This document shows, in pieces, positions 1-6,412 of a DNA stretch of 7,346 bases. The notes under the pieces are model-generated. The model was given only the letters and a program-made list of their open reading frames with translations. It had not been told where the DNA came from and did not search any database. Origin of the DNA: Acidobacteriota bacterium (lineage in GTDB: Bacteria; Acidobacteriota; Terriglobia; 20CM-2-55-15); assembly GCA_003223895.1 (NCBI GenBank), contig QHXD01000151.1:1-7346 (forward strand), given 5' to 3'. The stretch's first letter is position 1. Every line of letters starts with the position of its first letter. The position numbers were made by a program, and so were the translations under genes.

Positions 1-2540
1 TCGGTGGCTCGGCGATGACGGCCACCGCCAACGGAACCAACGCGAGCGGTTTCGCAGCTTCGAATCTGCTGGGGGGCTACGGCGGCTTTACCAAGATCGA
101 CATTATGAGCGCGGACGCCGTTGGTGAGGTCCAGGTCGTCAAAGGTGTGATTCCCGCTCAATATGGTGGCTTGAGTGGCGCTGTGAGCTTCATCACGAAG
201 TCGGGAACGAATGACTGGCACGGCAGCCTGTTCCACCGCTATGAAGGCTCGGCACTGTCCGCGCACCAGCCAATCCTCAACACCAAACCCCGCTCGGTGT
301 GGAACCAGTTTGGCGGTTCGCTGGGCGGACCGATTTTGCGCGACAGATTCTTCTTCTTTGCAGCCTACGAAGGCTATCGCCAGCGGTCCTCGACAACTCT
401 CACGAACGACGTCCCGACGCCTCTCTTTCGCGATACCCTGCGCCGCGCGCTTCCGTTCGTTGAGACGGACATTAATTTGAAGTACTACACCCTGCCCAAC
501 CAGGCGTATGGGCCCAACGATCTGCTGGCGCGATGGGTTGGTCCGGGGCTCAGCAATCAGAATGACGATCACTTCGACACGAAACTGGATTACCTGATCG
601 GTGGCGGCAATCTGTCGGTCACGTTCAGCGGAGCCCATCCCTCCCAGGACCAGGCGGCGCAACAGCCCTTGAATCCCCGAACGTTCAGGGGAAAAATGCT
701 GCGAGGGAACGCCTCCTATGTGATCGGCCGGAGCCATTGGACGTCGGCAACGTACTTCGGCATCAATGCCAGCCCGGGACAGAGAATCGAAAAATTCTTC
801 AACGAGAGGGACCCCGCAAAGGCGGAGACGCCCGGAGGCGTGGGACGCGGTGTTCCCGCCATCATGTTTACGGGTATGACTGCTATTGCTCAGCGGGAAC
901 GCAAGCAATGGGGTGTCACACCGAGCTACCACATCGAGCAGCAGATTTCGCTCTTCCGCGGCGTGCACTCCTGGAAGTTTGGCGGCAAACTCGATCTTCG
1001 AAGAGGAGGCGCTCCGGACAGCACCAATTCGGGGGTCACTTACCAGACGCTCGCGGATGTCCTGGCCAATGCTCCGAGTTCGGTTGGCCTGAACATGCAG
1101 CAGAGTGAATTCTACAAGTGGACGATGAACGGGTGGTCGCTCTACGGCCAGGACGACTGGCGCGTCAGCCGCAAGCTGGTCCTGAACCTGGGACTCCGCT
1201 ACGACAGATTCGGAGCATTTGTCGCCACAGGGAAGCCCCCGCAGGATCTCACTGCGCTTTACAACTTTAATGGGCTGCTCGATCCGGTCAACTTCACCTG
1301 GGCTGCGCTGCGCGATGTCAAACAGCCGTTTGAGAACGATGATTTTAATTTCGGACCGCGAATCGGCTTCGCTTATACCGCCGACATCAAAGGCGATTTC
1401 GCTGTGCGAGGCGGCTTCGGTGTGAATTTTTCGGGGTTCGATGGCTCGAGTTTCGAAACCGCGCCCAACCGGCGTCCCGATCTGCCCGTCACCGTGACGT
1501 TCAGCCGGGCGGAATCTGTTTTATACGGTTTGAAGTTCCCGGCTTATAACGAGGACATGGTGGGGATCGTGCTCGCCCAGAAGAGATCGGCGCAGATGAG
1601 TACGCGCATCAATCCGAATTTCCAATCTCCCTACGCGATGAACTACTCGTTCGAGATTCAGCGCGCATTGACTCCGTCGCTGGTACTGGAGACCGGATAC
1701 GTGGGCTCTCGCGGCGTCAAGTTCAACCTGGGAAGAACATTCAATCCTGTGGACCGCGTTACAGGCGTTCGTCCGAATCCGGCCGACATTCAGGGAACGT
1801 ATCTCGACAATTCCCAGCAGACGAATTTCAATTCGTGGCAGACATCGGTGAAACAGCGGTTCACGCACGGGCTGGCCTACAACGTCCATTACACCTGGGG
1901 CAAGGCGCTGTCCTATGCGGGCGGCGACGTCGGCGCCATCTATCTGGGCGACTCCCGCACGTTGAGTGAAGACTTCAATAACGTCAAGATCGAGCGAAGC
2001 CTTTCGTCGGGCGATGTGGCCCATAACGTATCGGTCGACTCGTACTATCAGGCGCCGACGCCATTTGCCAACTCGAAGGTAGCCCGTGGAGTCCTCGGTG
2101 GCTGGAACATTTCCGGAATCTGGAGAGCGCGAACCGGCTTGCCTTTGGGCGTCACTCAAACCGGCGGCCGGCCGGACATTCTTGACCTCGAGGGAGCAGT
2201 AAATACGAAGTGCTGCAGCTTTGGAAACATCCAGTATCTGAATCCGTCTGCTTTCGCGTTGGTGACAGTGCCCACGATATCGGGGCGAACGATCCGCCGG
2301 GGCAATTCCAGCGCGACCGCTCTGAGAGGGCCGGGGATCTGGAACCTCGATTTCTCGCTAGGAAAGAACTTCAGTCTCACTGAAGGCACCAGGCTCGAAC
2401 TGAAAGCCGATATGGTCAACGCGCTCAATCACACGCAGTACAATGCCATCGCGACCAATCTGAACGGCATAGGATTTGGCCAAATCACCGGCACCGCCAC
2501 CGCCCGCGTAATTCAGGTGCAGGCGCGGTTCGCGTTCTGA
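1..2540 (+). CDS. TonB-dependent receptor, Oar-like, 5'-truncated by the window
   Basis: This is an outer-membrane beta-barrel of the Oar-like TonB-dependent receptor group, which takes up large or scarce substrates using energy from TonB/ExbBD. The reading frame is open from base 3, so the start lies upstream; the ATG at 15 falls inside the plug domain and is not a credible start. Numbered from that ATG, the end of the plug shows SGAVSFITKSGTN at 54-66, then the barrel-entry signature QFGGSLGGPILRDRFFFF at about 98-115. Barrel motifs include YGQDDWRVSRKLVLNLGLRYD near 377 and LGGWNISGIWRARTGLP near 694. The protein ends in ...QARFAF, the terminal aromatic typical of BAM-inserted barrels. Oar-like proteins are usually about 1000-1200 residues, so roughly 200-300 residues, including the signal peptide, any carboxypeptidase-regulatory-like domain and TonB contacts, are probably missing. 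A Cys-Cys pair occurs near residue 731. The substrate cannot be read from the sequence. Confidence 0.93.
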   Translation, partial: GGSAMTATANGTNASGFAASNLLGGYGGFTKIDIMSADAVGEVQVVKGVIPAQYGGLSGAVSFITKSGTNDWHGSLFHRYEGSALSAHQPILNTKPRSVWNQFGGSLGGPILRDRFFFFAAYEGYRQRSSTTLTNDVPTPLFRDTLRRALPFVETDINLKYYTLPNQAYGPNDLLARWVGPGLSNQNDDHFDTKLDYLIGGGNLSVTFSGAHPSQDQAAQQPLNPRTFRGKMLRGNASYVIGRSHWTSATYFGINASPGQRIEKFFNERDPAKAETPGGVGRGVPAIMFTGMTAIAQRERKQWGVTPSYHIEQQISLFRGVHSWKFGGKLDLRRGGAPDSTNSGVTYQTLADVLANAPSSVGLNMQQSEFYKWTMNGWSLYGQDDWRVSRKLVLNLGLRYDRFGAFVATGKPPQDLTALYNFNGLLDPVNFTWAALRDVKQPFENDDFNFGPRIGFAYTADIKGDFAVRGGFGVNFSGFDGSSFETAPNRRPDLPVTVTFSRAESVLYGLKFPAYNEDMVGIVLAQKRSAQMSTRINPNFQSPYAMNYSFEIQRALTPSLVLETGYVGSRGVKFNLGRTFNPVDRVTGVRPNPADIQGTYLDNSQQTNFNSWQTSVKQRFTHGLAYNVHYTWGKALSYAGGDVGAIYLGDSRTLSEDFNNVKIERSLSSGDVAHNVSVDSYYQAPTPFANSKVARGVLGGWNISGIWRARTGLPLGVTQTGGRPDILDLEGAVNTKCCSFGNIQYLNPSAFALVTVPTISGRTIRRGNSSATALRGPGIWNLDFSLGKNFSLTEGTRLELKADMVNALNHTQYNAIATNLNGIGFGQITGTATARVIQVQARFAF

Positions 2541-2544
2541 GTTA

Positions 2545-3339
2545 TTGCTCTTGAATCGCAAGGATGGCTGGGACCCGCGTCAGTATCTCAAGTTCGCTTC
2601 TGAGCGAACGCGGCCGTGCCACGATCTCGCAGGCCACGTTTCTCTTTCCGACGTGCGGCGTGTGATCGATCTCGGTTGCGGACCGGGCAACAGCACCGAA
2701 GTACTTGCGTCTCGCTGGCCGCGGGCCGAGGTGGCCGGGTTGGATAATTCGGCGGGAATGATTGAGACCGCGCGCCAATCGCACCCGGACCGGCGCTGGA
2801 TACTTCAGGGTGTCGCCGATTGGGCCGCGACCGCGGACGAGCAGTTCGACCTGGTCTTTTCGAACGCGGCGCTCCAGTGGGTGGGGGATCATGATGTCCT
2901 GTTTCCACGCCTGCTGGAGCGAGTCGTCCCGGGCGGTGCCTTGGCCGTCCAGATGCCCTGCGGATTCAATACGCCGGGGCAGCGGCTGATGCACGAACTT
3001 GCTACTTCGCCTCCGTGGGTGCACAAGTTTCCTTCGGAGGGAGTGCCACAATGGCACGTCCGCGACATCAATTTCTACTATGACTTGCTGGCGCCTCGCA
3101 CGGTGGCTCTCGACTTTTGGAAGACGGATTATCTTCACATCCTTCCGAATGCCGAAGCCATCGTGGAATGGTACGGGGGAACCGCGCTGCGGCCTTTTCT
3201 GGATGCACTGGAAAGTGCGGCCGACAAGGAGCAGTTTACAAGCGAGTATCTCGAACTTATCCGGCCGTACTACCCTCCTCACCCCGACGGGCGCGTGCTG
3301 CTTCCGTTTCCACGAATGTTCCTGATTGCATATCGCTAA
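2545..3339 (+). CDS. tam: Trans-aconitate 2-methyltransferase (Tam-like SAM methyltransferase)
   Basis: This cytoplasmic class I methyltransferase is expected to methylate trans-aconitate using S-adenosylmethionine, which in E. coli removes an inhibitor formed from the TCA intermediate cis-aconitate. The similarity to remembered E. coli Tam (252 residues) runs the whole length: GWDPRQYLKFASERTRP at 8-24, SAM motif I DLGCGPGNST at 42-51, acidic post-I residue in GLDNSAGM (D67), SNAALQW, LAVQMP, and the C-terminal LPFPRMFLIA. From the first TTG it has 264 residues. There is no ATG before residue 72, and an in-frame stop at 2509-2511 limits the start to TTG 2545 or TTG 2551; the second gives a more Tam-like N-terminus (MNRKDGWDP). 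No good Shine-Dalgarno is visible, and the gene follows the receptor stop by 4 bases, so translation may depend on coupling. The family is clear; the exact substrate is inferred from similarity only. Confidence 0.9.
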   Translation: MLLNRKDGWDPRQYLKFASERTRPCHDLAGHVSLSDVRRVIDLGCGPGNSTEVLASRWPRAEVAGLDNSAGMIETARQSHPDRRWILQGVADWAATADEQFDLVFSNAALQWVGDHDVLFPRLLERVVPGGALAVQMPCGFNTPGQRLMHELATSPPWVHKFPSEGVPQWHVRDINFYYDLLAPRTVALDFWKTDYLHILPNAEAIVEWYGGTALRPFLDALESAADKEQFTSEYLELIRPYYPPHPDGRVLLPFPRMFLIAYR

Positions 3340-3390
3340 GCCGGTGAAGTTGGGCTAATATTGGCGATACCAGCGCGAAAATCTTGTTTC

Positions 3391-3418
3391 TTGACCTCTT
3401 GCCAACGCGCATGATACC
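3391..3418 (+). promoter_or_regulatory. Possible sigma70-type promoter for the secreted-protein cluster
   Basis: TTGACC at 3391-3396 matches the -35 consensus at 5 of 6 positions. It is followed after 16 bases by GATACC at 3413-3418, a weak -10 that keeps the central ATA. Transcription would begin near 3425, giving a leader of about 75 bases that carries the first 46-bp repeat just before protein A. The 9-base word GATACCAGC occurs at 3366-3374 and again at 3413-3421 over the -10, which could be a protein-binding site or chance. The rest of the 3340-3501 gap shows no other clear signal. Confidence 0.33.
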
Positions 3419-3442
3419 AGCATGGCTACTGGCGTAACGGAG

Positions 3443-3488
3443 ATGAGCGGCTGCGAATGCAAGCCCGATAGGGCGCAGCCATTAATAA
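3443..3488 (+). repeat. 46-bp exact repeat, copy 1, with a structured leader
   Basis: This stretch is identical base for base to 4418-4463; the flanking bases differ on both sides. It contains a nested inverted repeat: GGCTGC at 3449-3454 pairs with GCAGCC at 3475-3480, and GCCC at 3463-3466 pairs with GGGC at 3471-3474 around a GATA loop. The helices abut on the 3' side, leaving an eight-base bulge (GAATGCAA, 3455-3462) on the 5' side. The element begins at an ATG and ends ATTAATAA. It sits in the leader of protein A, with its stem ending six bases before the ribosome-binding site. There is no U-tract, so it is not an intrinsic terminator. It may be a cis-regulatory RNA, a leader-peptide gene or a dispersed small repeat; the sequence alone does not decide. 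Confidence 0.9.
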
Positions 3489-3502
3489 GAGGAATACATT
3501 GA
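3443..3502 (+). CDS. Possible 19-residue leader peptide before protein A
   Basis: An open frame starting at the first base of the repeat encodes MSGCECKPDRAQPLIRGIH and stops at TGA 3500-3502, overlapping the ATG of protein A by one base (TGATG). Such an overlap would allow stop-start coupling. The weak point is initiation: GGAG at 3439-3442 touches the ATG with no spacer. The first 15 residues are repeated at the second copy, but since the DNA is identical this gives no independent evidence of selection on protein. It could simply be an open stretch within a structured RNA. Confidence 0.2.
   Translation: MSGCECKPDRAQPLIRGIH
3487..3494 (+). promoter_or_regulatory. Ribosome-binding site of protein A
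   Basis: AAGAGGAA overlaps the end of the 46-bp repeat and continues past it. Its AGGA core lies 8 bases before ATG 3502 and 5 bases before the in-frame TTG 3499. The spacing and codon favour the ATG. Because the site starts six bases after the repeat stem, folding of the repeat could affect access to it. Confidence 0.6.
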
Positions 3503-4416
3503 TGCTCAATCGGTTTAGAACCGTAATGGTTGCTGTTGGGACAGCGGCAGCGGTTTTTGCGATCCTCTGGCTGGCTGTCCTGCCCGCCGGGGGCCAACAG
3601 GCTCCGGCTCCTGCCCCTGCCCTGGCGCGAGACGCCGGGCAATTTCCGCCTTATAGACCATCCCGTATGGCGGATGGACACCCGGACTTGAACGGGCTCT
3701 GGCAGGCCTTCGTCTCAGCCAACTGGGATCTTCAGGACCACGAAGCGCAACCGGGGCCGCGTCCCGAGATCATGGGCGCATATGGCGCCGGGCCGGCCGG
3801 GCAGAGTATTGTGGAAGGCGGCGAAATTCCGTATCAGCCGTGGGCGCTGGCGAAAAAGAAGGAGAATTTCGAAAAACGGATGAAGGTGGACGTCAGCAAC
3901 GACAAAACATGGCACGACCTTGGCGACCCGGAACTCAAGTGCTATATGCCGGGCGTGCCCCGGGCGACGTACATGCCATTCCCGTTTCGTATCGTGCAGG
4001 GATCGAGCCAGTACGTCCTGATGGCGTATGAGTTCACCAGTTCCACCCGAATCATCCGCATGAATTGGAAACAGGAAGCTCCCGTCCCATCGTGGATGGG
4101 CTGGTCGCGCGGCCGCTGGGAAGGGGATACCCTGGTGGTTGACGTGACAGGGCTGCGCCAGGAGAACTGGTTGGACCGGGCCGGCGATTTCTACGGCGAG
4201 GCTGCGCATGTAGTGGAACGCTATACTCCTTTGAGTCCGTACCACCTGATGTATGAAGCCACGATCGAAGACCCGAACGTCTATACGCGGCCGTGGAAAA
4301 TCAGCTTCCCGCTGTATCGTCGTATGGAAAAGAATGTCCAACTTTTGGAATTCAAGTGTGTGCCGTTCACCGAGGAGATGCTGTATGCGCCTTTCCGCAA
4401 GCAGCCTGCGAAGTGA
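3502..4416 (+). CDS. Uncharacterised secreted protein A, PDLxGxW / WEGDTLVV family
   Basis: The product has 304 residues. Its N-terminus (MLNRFR followed by about 20 hydrophobic residues, then AGGQQ) is a signal peptide, and a short Ala-Pro linker (33-42) follows. The family pattern is present: DGHPDLNGLWQ at 58-68, CYMPGVPR at 147-154, MGWSRGRWEGDTLVV at 199-213, DPNVYTRPW at 257-265 and EFKC at 283-286. Cys147 and Cys286 are the only cysteines and are probably disulfide-bonded in the periplasm. I know this architecture from many hypothetical secreted proteins of Acidobacteriota and some Proteobacteria, often next to DUF6152 genes, but know of no demonstrated function. The start is ATG 3502 rather than the adjacent TTG 3499. 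It is preceded by one 46-bp repeat and followed one base after its stop by the other. It is distinct from its paralogues B and C, though closer in its central motif to C. Confidence 0.85.
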   Translation: MLNRFRTVMVAVGTAAAVFAILWLAVLPAGGQQAPAPAPALARDAGQFPPYRPSRMADGHPDLNGLWQAFVSANWDLQDHEAQPGPRPEIMGAYGAGPAGQSIVEGGEIPYQPWALAKKKENFEKRMKVDVSNDKTWHDLGDPELKCYMPGVPRATYMPFPFRIVQGSSQYVLMAYEFTSSTRIIRMNWKQEAPVPSWMGWSRGRWEGDTLVVDVTGLRQENWLDRAGDFYGEAAHVVERYTPLSPYHLMYEATIEDPNVYTRPWKISFPLYRRMEKNVQLLEFKCVPFTEEMLYAPFRKQPAK

Positions 4417-4417
4417 C

Positions 4418-4463
4418 ATGAGCGGCTGCGAATGCAAGCCCGATAGGGCGCAGCCATTAATAA
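4418..4463 (+). repeat. 46-bp exact repeat, copy 2, with a structured leader
   Basis: This is the second identical copy of the element at 3443-3488, in the same orientation and starting one base after the stop codon of protein A. The outer stem is 4424-4429 with 4450-4455, the inner stem 4438-4441 with 4446-4449 around GATA, and the bulge is 4430-4437. It ends 23 bases before the ATG of protein B, with the ribosome-binding site GGAGG (4476-4480) between. It therefore lies between two cotranscribed-looking genes and could act on the expression of B alone, mark an internal processing site, or stabilise transcript ends. No run of T follows the stem, which argues against a terminator. Confidence 0.9.
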
Positions 4464-4468
4464 AATAG
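4418..4468 (+). CDS. Possible 16-residue leader peptide before protein B
   Basis: An open frame from the first base of the repeat encodes MSGCECKPDRAQPLIK and stops at TAG 4466-4468, ending 18 bases before protein B. Its ATG follows the stop of protein A by one base (TGACATG), so ribosomes finishing A could re-initiate here; no separate Shine-Dalgarno is visible. It shares 15 residues, including Cys-Glu-Cys, with the frame at 3443-3502, but the two C-termini differ, which weakens the case that the peptide is what is conserved. Confidence 0.2.
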   Translation: MSGCECKPDRAQPLIK

Positions 4469-4486
4469 TCAAAACGGAGGCGTGCG

Positions 4487-5596
4487 ATGAGTCACCGATT
4501 TTTAAGTTTGATTGGAATTCTGGCGCTCGCGATTGCAGTCGTATCGCTCACGTCGATTGCTGCCCAGGCCCCAACAACCCCGGCGCAAAAGGCCCCGGCT
4601 GTCACAAAACCACCAGCTGCTGCAAAAGCGCCGGCTACTGCAAAGGCGCCGGCTACTGCAAAGGCATCAGCGAGGAAGTGGGCTGCGCCCAAAACGCCCT
4701 GGGGCGATCCGGACCTGCAGGGAGTCTGGAACGACGCCACCAGTACGCCCCTGCAACGGCCGAGCGAGCTTGGCGGAAAGGACACTCTCTCGGATGAGGA
4801 AGCGGCTGGATTCGAGGAACAACTGGCATTCAACCTGACTCGCGATCGCCGCGACGGGGGCCCAGAAGCGGACGTCAACCGTGCCTACAACGATCACTGG
4901 ATGGACTCGCGGCGGCTCAAGATTACCGAAGACAAACGGACGTCGCTGATCGTGGATCCGCCGGACGGGAGAATGCCTCCCCCGGTACCCCTGTCGCCGG
5001 AACGGCAGAAAGCCAGGGCCGAACGGGCAGCCGCGAACGCCCGATTCAATGCAGGACTGCCGGACCGCGTGGAAGACATGTCCCTGCCAATCCGATGCAT
5101 CATTCGGACGGATTCACCCCCGTATCTTCCAACGATCTACAACAATGATTTTCAGATCTTCCAGAGTCCGGGGTACGTTGTGATCGTGCCCGAGATGATT
5201 CACAGCGCAAGAGTCATCCCTCTCGACGGGCGTCCGCATCTCGCAAAAGGTATGCGCCAGTGGTTAGGCGACACCCGTGGCCACTTTGAAGGCAATACGC
5301 TGGTCATCGAGACAACCAATTTCCGGGGAGACGATGGTGTGACCTTCCAGGGAACCAATCCTGCCACTTTTACGATCACCGAACGTTTCACGCGCGTGGA
5401 TCCCGGCACCATCAACTACGAATTCACTGTCGCGGATCCGCTAACGTGGACGAAACCCTGGACAGCGGTAATTCCCTGGAACAGGATCGATCCCGACGAG
5501 CAAATGTATGAGTACGCGTGCCACGAGGACAATTACGACCTCGTCCACCTGATGTCCGGAGCACGCATCCGAGAGAAGAGAGGAGAAACGAAGTGA
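4487..5596 (+). CDS. Uncharacterised secreted protein B, PDLxGxW / FEGNTLVI family
   Basis: The product has 369 residues, the longest of the three paralogues. GGAGG at 4476-4480, six bases before ATG 4487, supports the start. A signal peptide (about 1-28, ending IAAQA) is followed by an Ala/Pro/Lys-rich linker to about residue 64, which probably tethers or spaces the folded part. The family pattern follows: GDPDLQGVWND at 73-83, TSLIVDPPDGRMPPP at 152-166, Cys204 in PIRC, ARVIPLDGRPH at 241-251, GHFEGNTLVIET at 265-276, DPLTWTKPW at 317-325 and YEYACHEDN at 341-349. Cys204 and Cys345 are the only cysteines. The extra length compared with A and C lies before Cys204. It should act outside the cytoplasm; its role is unknown. 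Its last codons contain the ribosome-binding site of the next gene, and its TGA overlaps that gene's GTG, so the two are translationally coupled. Confidence 0.86.
   Translation: MSHRFLSLIGILALAIAVVSLTSIAAQAPTTPAQKAPAVTKPPAAAKAPATAKAPATAKASARKWAAPKTPWGDPDLQGVWNDATSTPLQRPSELGGKDTLSDEEAAGFEEQLAFNLTRDRRDGGPEADVNRAYNDHWMDSRRLKITEDKRTSLIVDPPDGRMPPPVPLSPERQKARAERAAANARFNAGLPDRVEDMSLPIRCIIRTDSPPYLPTIYNNDFQIFQSPGYVVIVPEMIHSARVIPLDGRPHLAKGMRQWLGDTRGHFEGNTLVIETTNFRGDDGVTFQGTNPATFTITERFTRVDPGTINYEFTVADPLTWTKPWTAVIPWNRIDPDEQMYEYACHEDNYDLVHLMSGARIREKRGETK
4622..4657 (+). repeat. Tandem 18-bp repeat coding an Ala-Lys-Ala-Pro linker
   Basis: Two 18-base units (4622-4639 and 4640-4657) differ at one position, and a third, degenerate unit starts at 4658. 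In frame they encode repeated Ala-Lys-Ala-Pro-Ala-Thr in the linker of protein B, just after the signal peptide. The unit is a multiple of three, so copy-number changes would lengthen or shorten the linker without breaking the frame. Confidence 0.75.
5581..5585 (+). promoter_or_regulatory. Ribosome-binding site fixing a GTG start
   Basis: AGGAG lies inside the end of protein B, 7 bases before GTG 5593 but 16 bases before the in-frame ATG 5602. The spacing selects the GTG as the start of the next gene, overlapping the upstream stop as GTGA. Confidence 0.65.
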
Positions 5597-6030
5597 AGCC
5601 CATGCCAAGAAAACTATCCGCCGTTGTTGCCGGTGTTGCTCTATTGCTCCTGGCTGCCGTGCCGCTCCTGGCCCATCACGCATTTGCTTCGGAATTCGAC
5701 GCAAAGAAGCCGGTCAAATTCAAGGGCACGGTCACGAAAATGGAATGGATCAATCCACATGCATGGATCCACGTTTCCGTGAAGAAGCCCGATGGCACAG
5801 TCGAGGAGTGGATGGTCGAAGCAGGGACGCCAAATACTCTCCTGAGGCGAGGCTTGACGAAGGATTCTCTGAAAGCCGGAACAGAAATCGTTGTCGACGG
5901 CTACCAGTCCAAGGACGGATCGCTCAGGGCCAACGGGCGAGACTTGACACTGCCGAATGGGCAAACGTTGTTCCTGGGTGGAACTTCACCCGCTGAACGC
6001 GCCCCGGACGAAGACAAGTCGAAGAAGTGA
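5593..6030 (+). CDS. DUF6152-like secreted protein, first copy
   Basis: The product has 145 residues from GTG 5593, a start chosen because of the AGGAG seven bases upstream and the GTGA overlap with protein B. Residues 1-27 form a signal peptide ending PLLA, followed directly by His28-His29. The small mature domain shows AHHAFASEFD at 27-36, WINPHAWIHV at 52-61, W73, and LTKDSLKAGTEIVVDGY at 88-104. I recognise this pattern as the DUF6152 family (typically AHHSFAAEFD ... NPHxWI ... GDxVTVxG), common in Acidobacteriota and some Proteobacteria and of unknown function. It probably folds as a small all-beta domain, but that is a guess from alternating hydrophobic residues. The C-terminal tail (132-145) is charged and lysine-rich. 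If signal peptidase cuts before His28 the mature protein would start with two histidines, suggestive of metal binding; a cut at AFA (30-32) would remove them. Confidence 0.85.
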   Translation: MKPMPRKLSAVVAGVALLLLAAVPLLAHHAFASEFDAKKPVKFKGTVTKMEWINPHAWIHVSVKKPDGTVEEWMVEAGTPNTLLRRGLTKDSLKAGTEIVVDGYQSKDGSLRANGRDLTLPNGQTLFLGGTSPAERAPDEDKSKK

Positions 6031-6034
6031 AAAC

Positions 6035-6409
6035 ATGCTTCGGGCATTTTTCGCGGCGGTTATAACTCTCGCCATCTGCGCTCCGATGTTTGTACACCAT
6101 GGCGCCTCGGCCTACGACCGGGGCGCCACCGTCACTCTCAAGGCCACTATCACAGAGTTCAAATACGCCAATCCACATGTCCAGATCTTCTTCGACGCGA
6201 AGGATGACAAGGGTAATGTGCAGCACTGGAATTGTGAAACCATCAATCCAGCCATGCTTTCAAAACAAGGTTGGTCGAAGAATACGCTGAAGCCGGGGGA
6301 CCAGGTGACGATCATCGGCCATCCGTCAAGAACCGGATCGCCGATCATCCTTCTGGAAAAACTGGTGCTTGCCGACGGCAGGGAGCTGGCCGGCATCCTG
6401 CTGGACTAG
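6035..6409 (+). CDS. DUF6152-like secreted protein, second copy
   Basis: The product has 124 residues from ATG 6035, which follows the stop of the first DUF6152-like gene by four bases; upstream in-frame codons lie inside that gene and are unlikely starts. It is a diverged paralogue of its neighbour: hydrophobic signal sequence to about residue 20, His21-His22, then LKATITEFKYANPHVQIFF at 35-53 with the NPH motif at 46-48, W65 and Cys67, and GWSKNTLKPGDQVTIIG at 79-95. The part between HH and NPH keeps the same spacing in both copies (27 residues from the first His to the NPH His is 28 here and 27 there). Unlike the first copy it has no charged tail and does have a cysteine in the mature domain. 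A likely signal-peptidase site is ASA at 24-26, which would remove the HH pair. It is probably periplasmic, with unknown function. Confidence 0.82.
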   Translation: MLRAFFAAVITLAICAPMFVHHGASAYDRGATVTLKATITEFKYANPHVQIFFDAKDDKGNVQHWNCETINPAMLSKQGWSKNTLKPGDQVTIIGHPSRTGSPIILLEKLVLADGRELAGILLD

Positions 6410-6412
6410 AAA

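Noticed and set aside
1521..2159. A 212-codon open frame on the - strand opposite the receptor.
   Set aside because: It lies wholly within the receptor barrel region, and no family features are visible in its product.
2162..2174. GGCCGGCC-type palindromes in the receptor gene and again near 3792 and 7124.
   Set aside because: Such words are expected by chance in GC-rich coding sequence and show no consistent position.
2542..3282. A 246-codon open frame on the - strand opposite the tam-like gene.
   Set aside because: The + strand encodes a full-length match to trans-aconitate methyltransferase; the antisense product is arginine-rich and unstructured in appearance.
4424..4463. Repeat copy 2 as a rho-independent terminator of protein A.
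   Set aside because: The stem is followed by ATTAATAAAATAG and not by a T-run, and the same element in copy 1 lies directly before a gene start.
5518..5592. A longer N-terminus for the first DUF6152-like protein starting at ATG 5518.
   Set aside because: It would overlap protein B by 79 bases and place a basic, Pro-rich extension before an otherwise normal signal peptide.
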